Assembly (NCBI GenBank): GCA_002791545.1
Contig: PFXG01000003.1
Coordinates: forward strand, 1-34,241
Length of the DNA stretch: 34,241 nt
Direction of reading: 5' to 3'
Origin: Zetaproteobacteria bacterium CG_4_9_14_3_um_filter_49_83
Lineage (GTDB): Bacteria; Pseudomonadota; Zetaproteobacteria; Mariprofundales; Mariprofundaceae
Positions 8,354-18,588 of this stretch are shown in pieces (within the stretch, counting starts at the first letter, position 1; each line of letters begins with the position of its first letter). The notes under the pieces were generated by a model. That model was not told where the DNA came from. It saw nothing but the letters and a program-made list of their open reading frames with translations, and did no database searches. The position numbers were made by a program, and so were the translations under genes.

Positions 8354-11134
8354 TTAAGCAATTGCCTCAAAGCAGCGGGGGCAGAGTGCGGAATGAACAT
8401 CATGCGATGCATCAGCGGGCTCTGCCACATTCCAGCAGCGCGGGCATTTAATACCTTCGGCCGCTTTGATAGTCAGGGCAGCTCCATCGACAACGTTAGC
8501 GACAATGAAAAGTTGCTCATAGGTTTCACCCAGCGATTCGGCAAAGCCACTGTCAAGATTTGGCACAGTAACGGATGCGGCAATGGATGAACCGACCACC
8601 TTGTCTTTCTTTGCCTGATCCAGTGCCGTATTGACCTGCTCACGGATATCGAAAAAGGCATTCCATGCCGCCTCATCTATCTGAACGTCTGTCACCGGAT
8701 GAAAATGATGCATATGAATACTGTTAGTCGCTGAGCCGGGTAAAAACTCCCATGTTTCTTCCGCCGTAAACGGCACGATTGGCGCAATCAGGCGAATTAA
8801 CGTGTCGGCCAGATCGTAGATGGTGGCACGCGCCGAAGCACGTCGCGCTGAGTTTGCGCCATCGCAATAGAGGCGATCCTTAATCACATCCAGATAAAAT
8901 CCACCCAGATCTACAGAACAGAAATTATGCACTTCCTGATGAATACGATGAAACTGATAATTCTCATATGCATCCACAACATTCTTCGTCACCTGCGACA
9001 ATCGATGCATGGCCCATTGATCGAGCCTGCTTCGCCCGGCCAGCGGCACTGCATCGATTTGCGGATCAAAGCCATCGATATTACCAAGCAGGAAACGAAT
9101 TGTGTTTCGAATGCGACGATAAGCCTCTGCCAGTTGTTTCAGAATTTCATCGGAGATGCGGATATCGGCTGAATAATCGGAAGATGCAATCCACAAACGC
9201 AGAATATCTGCACCCATCTGTTCGATGATCTTCTGTGGTGCAATCACGTTACCCCTGGACTTTGACATCTTATTGCCATTTTTATCAACAACAAAGCCAT
9301 GCGTAAGAACACCCTTAAACGGAGCAACGCCACGGGTTCCGATGCTCTCTAGTAATGATGACTGGAACCAGCCGCGATGCTGATCTGATCCTTCCAGGTA
9401 GAGATCGGCAGGTGAACTCAGCTCATCTCGCTGCTCCAGCACACAGGCATGCGTTGAGCCGGAATCAAACCAGACATCGAGAATATCCGTCTCTTTTTCA
9501 AAGGCTGTTCCATTGCAGTTCGGACAGACTGTTCCTTCTGGCAAGAAAGCACTGACATCCTTGGCAAACCATACATCAGCCCCGCCAGCCTCAACCTGTT
9601 TGGCAATACCTTCGACCACCTCCGGCGTTGTCACAGCGTGCGACTCACAATGTGTGCATTTGATGGCCGTGATCGGCACACCCCAATTACGCTGACGTGA
9701 AACACACCAGTCCGGACGCCCTTCAACCATGGCACGAATTCGTTTCTCGCCCCACTCTGGCATCCATTCGGTTTCGCCGATGGCTTTCAGCGCTTTGTGG
9801 CGCAGATCGTTGGTTTCCATGGAGATAAACCATTGTGGCGTAGCACGGAAAATAAGCGGATTATGACAGCGCCAGCAATGCGGATAAGAGTGCTTGATCT
9901 GACTGGTCTCCAGCAGTGCACCGCACTCCAGCAGATGCTCAATAACAATGGCATTGGCTTGATAAACATGGCGTCCGGCAACCACTGGCGTGGCCTCATC
10001 GAATACGCCGGTATCACCAACCGGATTGAAAGGCTTGAGGCCATACTTCAAACCGATTTCGTAGTCCTCCTGACCATGGCCGGGGGCGGTATGTACCAAA
10101 CCGGTACCGGCATCCAGGGTGACATGATCGCCGACGAGAATCGGCGCATCCTGCTGCAGGTAAGGGTGCCTGAATTTACGCTTATCGAGCTTGTCACCGC
10201 TAAAATGAGCAATAACTTCACCCGCTGCGCCAATGGCGGTAAGCACGCCTGGGCGTAAATCTTCTGCCAGAATCAGGATTTCTCCGGGCTTAAGATTCCG
10301 ATTCTCTCCGACATCGGTCATCTTCACTGCTGCATATTCAATATTCGGACCAACTGAAACAGCAAGGTTGGCAGGAATTGTCCATGGCGTCGTTGTCCAT
10401 ATCACAATCGAAGTATCCGCTGACAACGCTGGAGAAATATCACTAAGGTCTTCGCCCGCTGCAAATTTCACATAGATTGAATGCGAGGTATGATCATCAT
10501 ATTCAACTTCAGCTTCAGCCAGCGCCGTTGCACATGAGACGCACCAGTGCACCGGTTTTGCCCCTTTGTAGAGGCCGCCATTACCGAGGAACTTGCCGAT
10601 TTCGCGCACGGTATTGGCTTCAAAATGGTAGTCCATGGTGATGTAAGGGTTTTCCCAGTCACCCATAACGCCGAGTCGTTTGAACTCTTCACGCTGAATG
10701 TCGATCTGCTCTTTGGCGTATTCACGGCACTCGGCGCGAAACTCGGAGTCGCTGATATCTTCTTTCTTGCGTTTCTTCTTTTTGAATTTCTCTTCAACCT
10801 TCAGCTCAATCGGCAAGCCATGGCAATCCCAGCCCGGCACATAAGGAGCGTCGAAACCCATCATACTGCGCGAACGAACAACGATATCTTTCAACACCTT
10901 ATTCACAGCATGACCGATATGGATCGAACCATTGGCGTACGGTGGACCATCATGCAGGTGGAACTTGGGAGCACCTGCACGGGCCTTGCGCAGTTCGGCG
11001 TAAAGATTGATTTCTTCCCAGTAAACCAGCTTCTTCGGCTCATTTTGCGGCAGGTTACCGCGCATGGGGAAATCAGTCTTCGGCAGGAAGACGGTAGGTC
11101 GATAATCGTAGGGTTGTAGGTCTGACACTGTCAT
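8354..11134 (-). CDS. ileS: Isoleucyl-tRNA synthetase IleS
   Basis: This class I synthetase charges tRNA-Ile. 926 aa. HIGH is at residues 72-75 after GPPYANGSI, and KMSKS is at about 622-626. The C-terminus holds the cysteine zinc finger (CPRCW and CPRCF) typical of the bacterial type. The editing domain lies between, with the [12 protein letters not shown] block. A GGGAG sits only 1 nt before the ATG at 11134 but 7 nt before an in-frame GTG at 11128, so the real start may be that GTG, two codons shorter. It heads the ileS-lspA-cNMP operon. Confidence 0.97.
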   Translation of the reverse strand: MTVSDLQPYDYRPTVFLPKTDFPMRGNLPQNEPKKLVYWEEINLYAELRKARAGAPKFHLHDGPPYANGSIHIGHAVNKVLKDIVVRSRSMMGFDAPYVPGWDCHGLPIELKVEEKFKKKKRKKEDISDSEFRAECREYAKEQIDIQREEFKRLGVMGDWENPYITMDYHFEANTVREIGKFLGNGGLYKGAKPVHWCVSCATALAEAEVEYDDHTSHSIYVKFAAGEDLSDISPALSADTSIVIWTTTPWTIPANLAVSVGPNIEYAAVKMTDVGENRNLKPGEILILAEDLRPGVLTAIGAAGEVIAHFSGDKLDKRKFRHPYLQQDAPILVGDHVTLDAGTGLVHTAPGHGQEDYEIGLKYGLKPFNPVGDTGVFDEATPVVAGRHVYQANAIVIEHLLECGALLETSQIKHSYPHCWRCHNPLIFRATPQWFISMETNDLRHKALKAIGETEWMPEWGEKRIRAMVEGRPDWCVSRQRNWGVPITAIKCTHCESHAVTTPEVVEGIAKQVEAGGADVWFAKDVSAFLPEGTVCPNCNGTAFEKETDILDVWFDSGSTHACVLEQRDELSSPADLYLEGSDQHRGWFQSSLLESIGTRGVAPFKGVLTHGFVVDKNGNKMSKSRGNVIAPQKIIEQMGADILRLWIASSDYSADIRISDEILKQLAEAYRRIRNTIRFLLGNIDGFDPQIDAVPLAGRSRLDQWAMHRLSQVTKNVVDAYENYQFHRIHQEVHNFCSVDLGGFYLDVIKDRLYCDGANSARRASARATIYDLADTLIRLIAPIVPFTAEETWEFLPGSATNSIHMHHFHPVTDVQIDEAAWNAFFDIREQVNTALDQAKKDKVVGSSIAASVTVPNLDSGFAESLGETYEQLFIVANVVDGAALTIKAAEGIKCPRCWNVAEPADASHDVHSALCPRCFEAIA

Positions 11135-11243
11135 GCTCCCGTTAGTGAATCACTTAAAGCCCGCGAAGCATAGGGAAATTCAGCATTGTTTCCTAGTCCG
11201 GTCTGGCCAAGTTGATTAAAAATTTTAAACTGTAGGTGAAAGC

Positions 11244-12245
11244 TCACCATGGTGTGATTAAAACCCCCAACCCAAGCACATTCTGATAGCGATTGTAGTC
11301 GATTAAACTATTGCCATAACCTGAAAAACCTTGCAAATATCCTTTCAGCGATCCGGCAATCGGGAATACGTAATCTGCCTGCAATGCGCCTTTATTGCCT
11401 GTCACACTGTAGCGTCCCAAAACGGATAAATACTGTTCCTCATATTTATAAATCACCCGCGCATCACCATAACCCATGAAACGGGTAATATCGGGATTAT
11501 CGTCCGTCTTGCCGTTTTCCGGGATTCTCATCCATGGTCGTAGTAACACCGCCAGATGTTCATTATCAAAACCGAATTCAGCATACAAACGATTCCAGCT
11601 ACGAGAAAGGCCACCAGACTGTCCGTTTGACTCGTGCAGAATCGCCAGATTGAGCATTTTCCATTTTAAATCCAAAGGTAGCGTGGTTTCCAGCGACCAG
11701 CTGTTGCGGGCTGGCAGACTCAAAATGAGTTCGGGCGCGTAATCCGATTCGCGAAACGGTGATGATTGCGAAGTATTATAGAGTTGCCAGAATGACTTCT
11801 GCGTATAGGCAAACCACAACGTACCCCCACCGGTCATCGGTACATCGCGCAGTAGTTTGTTTTTAAAACTTAACTGGTAAGACATTTCCATCGGATCAAC
11901 TTTGCGCATGGGTGTTAGCGGATGCGTTGGTGATGCCGGTATCGCATTCGGATCGTCCACATATCGTGCCGGCAAAACATAGTTGGGCTGATAGCTGCTG
12001 AACACATACAAGGGAATATGTTCCGATTTCAAATCCCACGTATAATCCAGCAACGATGCCGGTGCTTTCGCTTCCTCGGTTCCAAACAATTGATCATAAC
12101 ACTGCAATCGATTCACATCGTTCTGGGTGGACTTACACGCTGCAATTGCGGCATGAGCGCTGGTCTGTTCAGCTCCCATAGCGATAGAACTGTTCAGCCA
12201 AACGAGGAGAGTCGCCCACAGCAATCTTCGCAAAATAAGCATCAT
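11244..12245 (-). CDS. pldA: Outer membrane phospholipase A1 PldA
   Basis: This is an outer-membrane beta-barrel lipase, calcium-dependent and active as a dimer on misplaced phospholipids. 333 aa. The signal peptide covers about residues 1-25 (cleavage near AMGA/EQ). Catalytic H204 and S206 lie in HESNGQS and N218 in SRSWNRLY, the same spacing as E. coli H142/S144/N156. A periplasmic segment with two cysteines (ACKSTQNDVNRLQCYDQLF) precedes the barrel, as in many non-enteric homologues. The ATG at 12245 is chosen because GGAG lies 5 nt upstream; the longer frame would overlap bioB. It starts 28 nt after the bioB stop. Confidence 0.94.
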   Translation of the reverse strand: MMLILRRLLWATLLVWLNSSIAMGAEQTSAHAAIAACKSTQNDVNRLQCYDQLFGTEEAKAPASLLDYTWDLKSEHIPLYVFSSYQPNYVLPARYVDDPNAIPASPTHPLTPMRKVDPMEMSYQLSFKNKLLRDVPMTGGGTLWFAYTQKSFWQLYNTSQSSPFRESDYAPELILSLPARNSWSLETTLPLDLKWKMLNLAILHESNGQSGGLSRSWNRLYAEFGFDNEHLAVLLRPWMRIPENGKTDDNPDITRFMGYGDARVIYKYEEQYLSVLGRYSVTGNKGALQADYVFPIAGSLKGYLQGFSGYGNSLIDYNRYQNVLGLGVLITPW

Positions 12246-12273
12246 TTCCACTCCGTACCTGTTAGGGCATAAC

Positions 12274-13263
12274 TCAAACTGAATCTGCCACACGTCGGGA
12301 AGATGGCGTGGCTTTCTCCTCAGCATATATACCCAGTTTTTTAAACATGGCCATATCCTGATCGGCGGCCTGATTTCCCGTGGTTAAAAGTTTCTCACCG
12401 TAAAAGATTGAATTGGCACCGGCCAGAAAACAAAGCGACTGCAAATGCTCACTCATCGTTTCCCTGCCGGCCGACAAACGCACGTAACTGCCCGGCATGG
12501 TGATTCTAGCCACGGCAAGGGAGCGTACAAAGTCAAATGAATCAAGCTCCTCCGCGAACTGCTCGTCCTCAGCCATGGGTGTTCCCTCAACCTTGACCAG
12601 CATATTGATCGGAACCGATTCGGGATGTGGATTCATGCGTGCCAACTGGGCTATCATACCGGCGCGGTTGTGCAACGATTCGCCCATGCCTACGATGCCA
12701 CCGCAGCACACGCTCATGCCCTCGGCACGGACGTTTTTCAGCGTATCCAGACGCTCCTCATATGTCCGCGTAGAGATGATTTCTTTGTAGTATTCTGGGT
12801 CGGTATCAAGGTTATGATTATAATAATCAAGGCCCGCCTGCCGGAGTCTGGCCGCCTGCCCAGCGCTGAGCATACCCAGTGTCGCACATGTTTCCATACC
12901 CATGGCCTTAACCTCGCTGACCATCTCGCAAACCATCTCAAAAGCGCGACCTTTGGGCTCGCGCCATGCTGCACCCATGCAAAAGCGTGATGCCCCTTTC
13001 TCTTTGGCTGCGCGGGCTGCTTGCAGAACTTCGTCCTTCTTCATCAACAACTCGGATTCCACTTCGGTGTTGTAACGCGCCGATTGCGGGCAATATTTGC
13101 AGTCTTCCGGACATCCGCCTGTTTTGATCGATAGCAACGTTGACAGTTGAACGGCATTGGCGTCGAAATGGGTCCGGTGTACTTGCTGGGCTCGAAATAT
13201 CAGATCGTTAAATGGCAATTCATACAGCGCCATAATTTCATCTACAGTCCAGTCATATCTCAT
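12274..13263 (-). CDS. bioB: Biotin synthase BioB
   Basis: This radical-SAM enzyme inserts sulfur into dethiobiotin. The 329-aa length is typical. The [4Fe-4S] motif CPEDCKYC has cysteines at 51, 55 and 58, and the family blocks CMGAAWREP and [11 protein letters not shown] are present. No other biotin gene is adjacent. It lies 110 nt downstream of ptsI on the same strand, and pldA follows 28 nt later. I looked for a BirA operator upstream and found no convincing one. Confidence 0.97.
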   Translation of the reverse strand: MRYDWTVDEIMALYELPFNDLIFRAQQVHRTHFDANAVQLSTLLSIKTGGCPEDCKYCPQSARYNTEVESELLMKKDEVLQAARAAKEKGASRFCMGAAWREPKGRAFEMVCEMVSEVKAMGMETCATLGMLSAGQAARLRQAGLDYYNHNLDTDPEYYKEIISTRTYEERLDTLKNVRAEGMSVCCGGIVGMGESLHNRAGMIAQLARMNPHPESVPINMLVKVEGTPMAEDEQFAEELDSFDFVRSLAVARITMPGSYVRLSAGRETMSEHLQSLCFLAGANSIFYGEKLLTTGNQAADQDMAMFKKLGIYAEEKATPSSRRVADSV

Positions 13264-13373
13264 CGTGATGCCTCTCGTTAACTAAATCGAGGCGCAGGGT
13301 AAACCGTTTTGTGCAGTTCGGCAAAATCCTGCAAAGGTCAGTAACAAATCCGATACTAAATATGCCTCCGCCA

Positions 13374-15014
13374 CTACACAGACTGGTGTGAAACCAGGCT
13401 CAGTTGGCGCCGTACCAACAACAATTGACTCGCACTCATAGAAAGTGAATCCATATCCAGACGTAAAAAAGTTTCAGTCCATAGCGGATTAGCCGCCAGT
13501 TCGCCGCAGATAGAAACCGGGATACCTGCTTGCTTTGCCGCTGCCACAGTCAACTGAATCATTTTTAATATCGCAGGATGATCAGCGGTATATGTCGCAC
13601 TGACCTCTTCATCACTTCGATCTGCTGCCAGCGTGTACTGGATCAAATCATTGGTTCCGATGGAGAAAAAATCCGACACTTTAGCCAGCTCATCGGCAAT
13701 CATTACCGCCGCAGGCACTTCGATCATCGTCCCGACTTTCGGACTTTCCAAGCCCAGCTCATCACTGCACCTGCGAACCAAATTCCGGATAAGCGTAACT
13801 TCTTCACACTGCGTCACCATTGGAATCAGGATATACACCGGGCCATGTGCCGCTGCTCGAACCAGAGCCCGCAATTGCACGGACAACAGATCCAAACGAT
13901 CGAGTAATAAGCGAACACCCCGTTTACCCATTGCCGGATTATCACCGCAGCGCAAATCTCCCACGCCATCCATCGATGGGCTGATTTTATCACCCCCCAT
14001 ATCCAGCAAGCGAAACGTTACAGGCTTACCCTGCATACCTCTGACAACGCCGCTGTAACAGTTAAACTGTTCGCTTTCACTTAGCGGTTTTTCTGATTGC
14101 ATCAGTAAAAACTCAGTCCGGAACAATCCAATACCTTCCGCCCCCAGACTGCGTGCTCGATCCACTTCATCATTGAATTCAAGGTTCACCATTAATGGCA
14201 GATGATATCCATCGGCACTTTTCGATTCCCTGCCGGCAAACTCACCGAGGCCAAGTTGTTCAATAGCCAGTGCTTCACACTTCTTTGCATAGAGTGAGTA
14301 AGTGCTGGCACTGGGGCAAAGCGTCCAGCTTGAGGCTTCTGCATCCAGCACAAATGCATCACCTTCCTCGGCCAAATCAAAAACATCATTAACGCCAGCC
14401 AACATCGGCAGTCCGATACCACGAGCAACGATGATGGCGTGGGAATTGCTACCTCCCTGCCGTGAAAGCAAACCTGCTAGCCCCATGCGCCACAGGCGGA
14501 TTACTTCAGAAGGCGAAATATCATCAGTCAGCAAAATTGTACCTGACTCAATCAGAACCTCTTCACCCGACTCGCTACCACTGATGCATCGCATAATGCG
14601 TGAGCCGACCTGCTCAATATCACGACCCTTTTCCCGCAAATAAACATCATCAAAAGCTTCAAAGGTCCGGCATAATTTGCGAATCTGTTTTTGCAGAGCC
14701 CACTCGGCATTGATCAGTTCATCTCTGATCCGCGAAATCACCGCCTGCTGAAAGTCCTGATCAGCAATCAACATCAGGTGTGTCTTCAATACCATGGCAA
14801 CATCCGGATATTCCCGGATATGCTCATATTCATGCTGAAGCACGGCTGATGCCTGCTGTATGGCCAGGCTGAAGCGCGCTATTTCGTGTTGGCCCTGTCC
14901 GATATCCAGATGCCGTTCAGGAACAAGTACGCCATACGACGATAATTTCTGAACATGCCCCAGAACAATACCCTGGCTGCAAGCCAAAGCTGAGCCCTTA
15001 GCTTGCCGCTTCAC
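13374..15014 (-). CDS. ptsI: PTS enzyme I (phosphoenolpyruvate-protein phosphotransferase)
   Basis: This enzyme takes phosphate from PEP and passes it to HPr. 546 aa, a little shorter than the E. coli enzyme, and without the N-terminal GAF domain of PtsP. The phospho-acceptor H192 lies in GGSNSHAIIVARG. The PEP-binding TIM barrel has FRTEFLLM, RLLDMGGDK and FFSIGTNDLIQYTLA, and a catalytic Cys lies in SICGELAANP. The start is GTG at 15014, overlapping the HPr stop (GTGA). It is the last gene of the rpoN-PTS operon. No sugar-specific EIIB/EIIC is nearby, so a regulatory function is likely. Confidence 0.95.
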   Translation of the reverse strand: MKRQAKGSALACSQGIVLGHVQKLSSYGVLVPERHLDIGQGQHEIARFSLAIQQASAVLQHEYEHIREYPDVAMVLKTHLMLIADQDFQQAVISRIRDELINAEWALQKQIRKLCRTFEAFDDVYLREKGRDIEQVGSRIMRCISGSESGEEVLIESGTILLTDDISPSEVIRLWRMGLAGLLSRQGGSNSHAIIVARGIGLPMLAGVNDVFDLAEEGDAFVLDAEASSWTLCPSASTYSLYAKKCEALAIEQLGLGEFAGRESKSADGYHLPLMVNLEFNDEVDRARSLGAEGIGLFRTEFLLMQSEKPLSESEQFNCYSGVVRGMQGKPVTFRLLDMGGDKISPSMDGVGDLRCGDNPAMGKRGVRLLLDRLDLLSVQLRALVRAAAHGPVYILIPMVTQCEEVTLIRNLVRRCSDELGLESPKVGTMIEVPAAVMIADELAKVSDFFSIGTNDLIQYTLAADRSDEEVSATYTADHPAILKMIQLTVAAAKQAGIPVSICGELAANPLWTETFLRLDMDSLSMSASQLLLVRRQLSLVSHQSV

Positions 15015-15283
15015 TCGGCCTCTCCGAATTTATTGGCTACCAGTTGCGACAAAGACTCCTGTGCTTCACTGGCATCATTTCCTTCAGTCAGCAGCATCAG
15101 TTCAGTTCCTTTTGCTGCAGCCAGCATCATCACGCCCATAATGCTTTTTCCATTCACTCTGAAACCATCTTTCTGCAAATACACTTCAGCGGTAAAATGC
15201 GATGCCAACTGTACAAATGCTGCTGAGGCGCGTGCATGTAATCCCAATTTGTTTTCTATGCGAATCAAACGTTCTGTTTTCAT
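15011..15283 (-). CDS. ptsH: Phosphocarrier protein HPr
   Basis: 90 aa. H16 in LGLHARASA receives phosphate from enzyme I. S47 in NGKSIMGVM is the site that HPr kinase phosphorylates, and the kinase is encoded in the same operon. The gene overlaps the EIIA-Man stop (ATGA) and is overlapped by the ptsI GTG. HPr of this kind (also called NPr/PtsO when regulatory) distributes phosphate to both EIIA proteins encoded here. Confidence 0.96.
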   Translation of the reverse strand: MKTERLIRIENKLGLHARASAAFVQLASHFTAEVYLQKDGFRVNGKSIMGVMMLAAAKGTELMLLTEGNDASEAQESLSQLVANKFGEAE

Positions 15284-15693
15284 ATACTTAATTCCTCAAC
15301 ATCCGTTCCAGATGCCAGCCTCACATATTGCTTTCCAGCGACTTCAATCATTTGCGCCAGTTGTCTCAGCGTTTGTTCCTGCTTCCGTTTGGATGCAGTT
15401 TTAATCAACATCGGCAAATTAAATCCCGAAATAATTTCGCCCTGTCCCTGTTGCATCTGTGCAAGCGCAATGTTGCAAGGTGTACCACCAAATAAATCTG
15501 CAAAAACGATAACACCCGCTCCACTATCGCAGCGCTTTACAGCTATCAGTAATTGACTCCGAATAAGCTCAACATCATTCGAATCCAGCACATCAATAGC
15601 TTCGAACTGTGTTTGAGCACCCAACACATGCTCAACAGCCCGCCTCATTTCGCTGGCAATATGCGCATGAGCAATCAGAATCATACCAATCAT
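15280..15693 (-). CDS. PTS EIIA component, mannose family (stand-alone)
   Basis: 137 aa with the EIIA-Man fold. The start MIGMILIAHAHIA places H9 at the usual phosphorylation site, and the VIVFADLFGGTPCN block is diagnostic of the family. The ATG at 15693 overlaps the rapZ stop (ATGA), so the longer frame upstream is rejected. No EIIB, EIIC or EIID of the mannose family is in the window, so it probably works as a regulator receiving phosphate from HPr, as in other proteobacteria with an HprK-linked PTS. Confidence 0.92.
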   Translation of the reverse strand: MIGMILIAHAHIASEMRRAVEHVLGAQTQFEAIDVLDSNDVELIRSQLLIAVKRCDSGAGVIVFADLFGGTPCNIALAQMQQGQGEIISGFNLPMLIKTASKRKQEQTLRQLAQMIEVAGKQYVRLASGTDVEELSI

Positions 15694-16562
15694 ATTTTCT
15701 TTTCCAGTTCCCGATGATGCACCCGGGGTTCTACTTTCAATTGCTGACGCGCCCATACCGCAAGTTGCTCAGCCATATATACAGATCTGTGACGACCGCC
15801 GCTGCAACCGAAGGCAACGGTAAAATATTGTTTGCGCTCCCCTTTCAGGTGTGGCCAGACGAACTCAAGCCATTGAAACACCCAACGCCTGGCTTGTGTC
15901 ACTTCGGGAAAACTCTCGAAAAATTCCTGAATTTGTCGGTCGCAACCGGTTAATTTAGCCAACTCCGGTTGATAGTGGGGGTTAGGTAAAAACCTCAGAT
16001 CAATCACCATATCGGCTTCAGCAGGCAGTCCTCTCTGATAACTAAACGATAGCACAGAAAACACTGGCGATTGAACGTGCCAGTCAACATCCTCAGAGAC
16101 TCTGGACTGGCGACTCCAAAATGATTCTACAAGCCAGGATAATTCATAAGGATTTAAATCTGAACTATCCAGAACCAAATCAGCACATGCCCTCAGTGGA
16201 GCCAGAATCTCCCGCTCTTGCCGTATCGCTGACTCCAGGTCGGCCTCGGAATCAAACGGGTGTCGACGACGCAAGGCTGAAAAGCGTCGTTGTAATACGT
16301 GATTGCTGGCATCAACAAAGAGAACCTTCCAATTATGTGTCTCGCGCGCTTTATGGATATGTTCTATTAGACGTCTGGGCTCCTGGCTACTACGCACATC
16401 GATACAGACCGCTGCATTTTTGTATTCTTCCGGCACATGACTGACCCAGGATTGCAGCATGGTGACTGGAAGATTATCCGTGCAAAAAAAAGACATATCT
16501 TCAAGTGCATGTGTTGCCGTGCTTTTACCCGCACCGGACAGGCCGGTAATAATCAGTCGCAT
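15690..16562 (-). CDS. rapZ: RNase adapter / nucleotide-binding protein RapZ
   Basis: 290 aa. Walker A GLSGAGKST is at residues 7-15, followed by DMSFFCTDNLPV. The C-terminal half has GCSGGRHRSVYMAE, the highly conserved family block. In E. coli RapZ binds GlmZ/GlmY sRNAs and controls glucosamine-6-phosphate synthase. In other phyla the role is less clear, and linkage to hprK and PTS genes is frequent. The start overlaps the hprK end by 10 nt, and the stop overlaps the EIIA start. Confidence 0.95.
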   Translation of the reverse strand: MRLIITGLSGAGKSTATHALEDMSFFCTDNLPVTMLQSWVSHVPEEYKNAAVCIDVRSSQEPRRLIEHIHKARETHNWKVLFVDASNHVLQRRFSALRRRHPFDSEADLESAIRQEREILAPLRACADLVLDSSDLNPYELSWLVESFWSRQSRVSEDVDWHVQSPVFSVLSFSYQRGLPAEADMVIDLRFLPNPHYQPELAKLTGCDRQIQEFFESFPEVTQARRWVFQWLEFVWPHLKGERKQYFTVAFGCSGGRHRSVYMAEQLAVWARQQLKVEPRVHHRELEKKI

Positions 16563-17527
16563 TCCTGATCGCTTCCCTGCTCATCAATACGCTGCTGTAA
16601 ACGCTCAATAAAGCGGTTGTGACTGTAAATACCTCTCAATTTCAACAGCTGATTTCGTGTCGCCACTTCGATCAACACCGCCAATGAGCGGCCGGGCCGA
16701 ATTGGAATCTGTACACGTGGCAAAGTAACGCCATTGATTTCTATGCTGTCTTCTTCGTCCAAAATCCGTGTTTCATGCGCCACTTCTTCCCAGTGCATAA
16801 GATGAATAACCATTCTTACCCGCTTGGCATCGGTGATAGCCGCCGCTCCGTATAAATCACGGACATTCAAAATACCAAGGCCTCGAATTTCCATATGATA
16901 ACGTAAAGATTCCGGACTATGCCCGACAAGTACGCCGGGTGCTGATCGAACAAGCTCAACCACATCATCCGAAATCAGTCGGTGTCCTCGCGAAATGAGC
17001 TCCAGGCCAATTTCACTTTTACCGATGCCACTGCTCCCAAGCAAAAGAACTCCCAGGCCAAACACGTCCATATACACACCGTGTTGCCAAAGCCGTGGAG
17101 CAAGCCTATTTGAAAGGTACAGAAGCATATCTGTCATAAATTTTGACGATGCATGTTCAGAAATAAATAACGGGGTGTCCGTGCGACGGGCCGCCAGACG
17201 GATAATCTCCGGAGGCTCGATGCCGCGCGTCACCACAACACCGGCCAGCCGCAGATCAAACAACTCTTTTATGACTCTTTTTTGTTCTTCTGCAGACTTG
17301 GTGGATAAATAATGAAGCTCAGTCATGCCGATAACCTGCAAACGATAATCACTGAGATGTTCGAGGAAGCCATCAAAGGCCAGCGAGGGTTTCTGCATAC
17401 GGGGATGATCAATATACCGACTCAGTCCCGCCTCTCCCTCAATCAAACGCATCTGCATAATTTCACCCTGTTCGGCAAAAATTTCTCCGAGAGTGATTCT
17501 TGGATGCTGCGGCGATTGCTCGTCCAT
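16553..17527 (-). CDS. hprK: HPr kinase/phosphorylase HprK
   Basis: 324 aa from the ATG at 17527; the codon before it is a TTG that could also start. The N-terminal HprK domain spans about 1-130. The catalytic domain has H149 in WQHGVYMDVFG, Walker A GSSGIGKS at 164-171, the DDVVEL pair and the signature MEIRGLGILNVR at 212-223. It phosphorylates HPr on S47 and can reverse the reaction. In Gram-negatives it is generally coupled to regulation, not carbon catabolite repression through CcpA. It follows ptsN by 16 nt and overlaps rapZ. Confidence 0.95.
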   Translation of the reverse strand: MDEQSPQHPRITLGEIFAEQGEIMQMRLIEGEAGLSRYIDHPRMQKPSLAFDGFLEHLSDYRLQVIGMTELHYLSTKSAEEQKRVIKELFDLRLAGVVVTRGIEPPEIIRLAARRTDTPLFISEHASSKFMTDMLLYLSNRLAPRLWQHGVYMDVFGLGVLLLGSSGIGKSEIGLELISRGHRLISDDVVELVRSAPGVLVGHSPESLRYHMEIRGLGILNVRDLYGAAAITDAKRVRMVIHLMHWEEVAHETRILDEEDSIEINGVTLPRVQIPIRPGRSLAVLIEVATRNQLLKLRGIYSHNRFIERLQQRIDEQGSDQECD

Positions 17528-17543
17528 CAATTAATCACGAAAG

Positions 17544-17999
17544 TCACGAAGCACTGAAAGGCATTTTCAATTCAACAATACTCTTGAAAAGATCAGATAA
17601 TTCTTCTGCATTACCGGCACCCATGATGCTCTGCCTGAACAATTTATCCTGAAGGCTGCGTGCCAATGCAGCCAGTGTTTGCAAATGTTTTCTATCCTCA
17701 TCATCCGGAACCAGAAGCATAATCACAATATGCACAGGAAGTCCGTCAATGGCATCAAAATCAACACCTTCGACGTGGCGAGCCAGAGCCAGTCGAGTTT
17801 CCGTCAGTTCCGGAATCCGGCAATGGGGTATTGCTACCCCATGACCGATTCCAGTACTTCCCAACTTTTCACGTGCCATAATACTTTCGAGAACCTGATC
17901 TGAGTCCATCGACGAAAACAATCCAGCCATTTCAGTCAACATCGCTTTTTTGCTTGTTGCCTCAGATGCAGCAAGCACTCTTTCCGGAGGAATGTTCAA
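17544..17999 (-). CDS. ptsN: Nitrogen-regulatory PTS EIIA protein PtsN
   Basis: 151 aa, with H59 in GHGVAIPHCRI as the phospho-acceptor and REKLGSTGIG just before it. The protein is about 14 residues shorter at the N-terminus than E. coli PtsN. The only usable start is TTG at 17999 (a CTG two codons earlier is the alternative), because an in-frame TAG lies just upstream. It begins 9 nt after the hpf stop without a good ribosome-binding site, so translational coupling is likely. EIIA-Ntr proteins bind partners such as K+ transporters and kinases according to phosphorylation state. Confidence 0.93.
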   Translation of the reverse strand: MNIPPERVLAASEATSKKAMLTEMAGLFSSMDSDQVLESIMAREKLGSTGIGHGVAIPHCRIPELTETRLALARHVEGVDFDAIDGLPVHIVIMLLVPDDEDRKHLQTLAALARSLQDKLFRQSIMGAGNAEELSDLFKSIVELKMPFSAS

Positions 18000-18008
18000 G
18001 GTCAGCTA

Positions 18009-18578
18009 TCAGGCCGCTTCCGGCTCAATCCAGCTAAGTGCACCATCCGGCCTGCGATACAATGCATTCAAACGATCTGTTTCCACATTCATGAAAAACA
18101 ACACGTCTTTATTATCTGACAATTCCAACTGCATCACCGCTTCATCCACGCTCATCGGCATGGCTTCAATTTGCTCGTGGCGCAGCACATCATGTTGATG
18201 TTCTGCCGTCAGTTCATCTTTCTCATAAGCCAAATCCAACACGCGATGAGAGACCTTTAGCTCTCTTCCCTCACGCTGATGATGCTGGGAAGAATGTCGC
18301 TGCATCTTGGCGCGATAACGCTTCATCTGACGATTCAGCTTGTCCATCACGCCATCGATAGATGCATACATATCCTCGGTTTCATGTTTGGCATGCACAT
18401 TCATGCCATTTGCCTGCAAACTCACTTCAGCGCGCTGCCTGAATTTTTCCACCGACAAAACCGCATGCACATCCATCACATAATCAAATGAATGTTTTAA
18501 ATGCTGGAGTTTTTCTTCCACGTACTGCTTTAGCGGATCAGTCAATTCTACATGACGACCGGTAATGGATACTTGCAT
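18009..18578 (-). CDS. hpf: Long-form ribosome hibernation promoting factor HPF
   Basis: 189 aa. The N-terminal domain (about 1-100) is the ribosome-binding YfiA/HPF fold (MQVSITGRHVELTDPLKQYVEE). The C-terminal domain (about 130-189, with FFMNVETDRLNALYRRPDG) is the dimerisation domain of long HPF, which drives 100S ribosome formation without RMF. The start at 18578 has a strong AAGGAGGT 5 nt upstream, so a longer frame is rejected. It follows rpoN by 10 nt. The long form argues against an enteric-type gammaproteobacterium. Confidence 0.95.
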   Translation of the reverse strand: MQVSITGRHVELTDPLKQYVEEKLQHLKHSFDYVMDVHAVLSVEKFRQRAEVSLQANGMNVHAKHETEDMYASIDGVMDKLNRQMKRYRAKMQRHSSQHHQREGRELKVSHRVLDLAYEKDELTAEHQHDVLRHEQIEAMPMSVDEAVMQLELSDNKDVLFFMNVETDRLNALYRRPDGALSWIEPEAA

Positions 18579-18588
18579 AACTACCTCC

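Noticed and set aside
10547-11119. 190-aa plus-strand ORF inside the ileS region
   Set aside because: It is antisense to the conserved N-terminal part of IleS including HIGH; no ribosome-binding site or recognisable protein.
13264-13300. Possible BirA operator upstream of bioB (GTTAAC and GGTAAACC about 15 nt apart)
   Set aside because: The halves do not form the required inverted repeat; the match is no better than chance.
15280-15693. EIIA-Man as evidence for mannose uptake
   Set aside because: No EIIB, EIIC or EIID of the mannose family is in the window, and the operon is regulatory in content.
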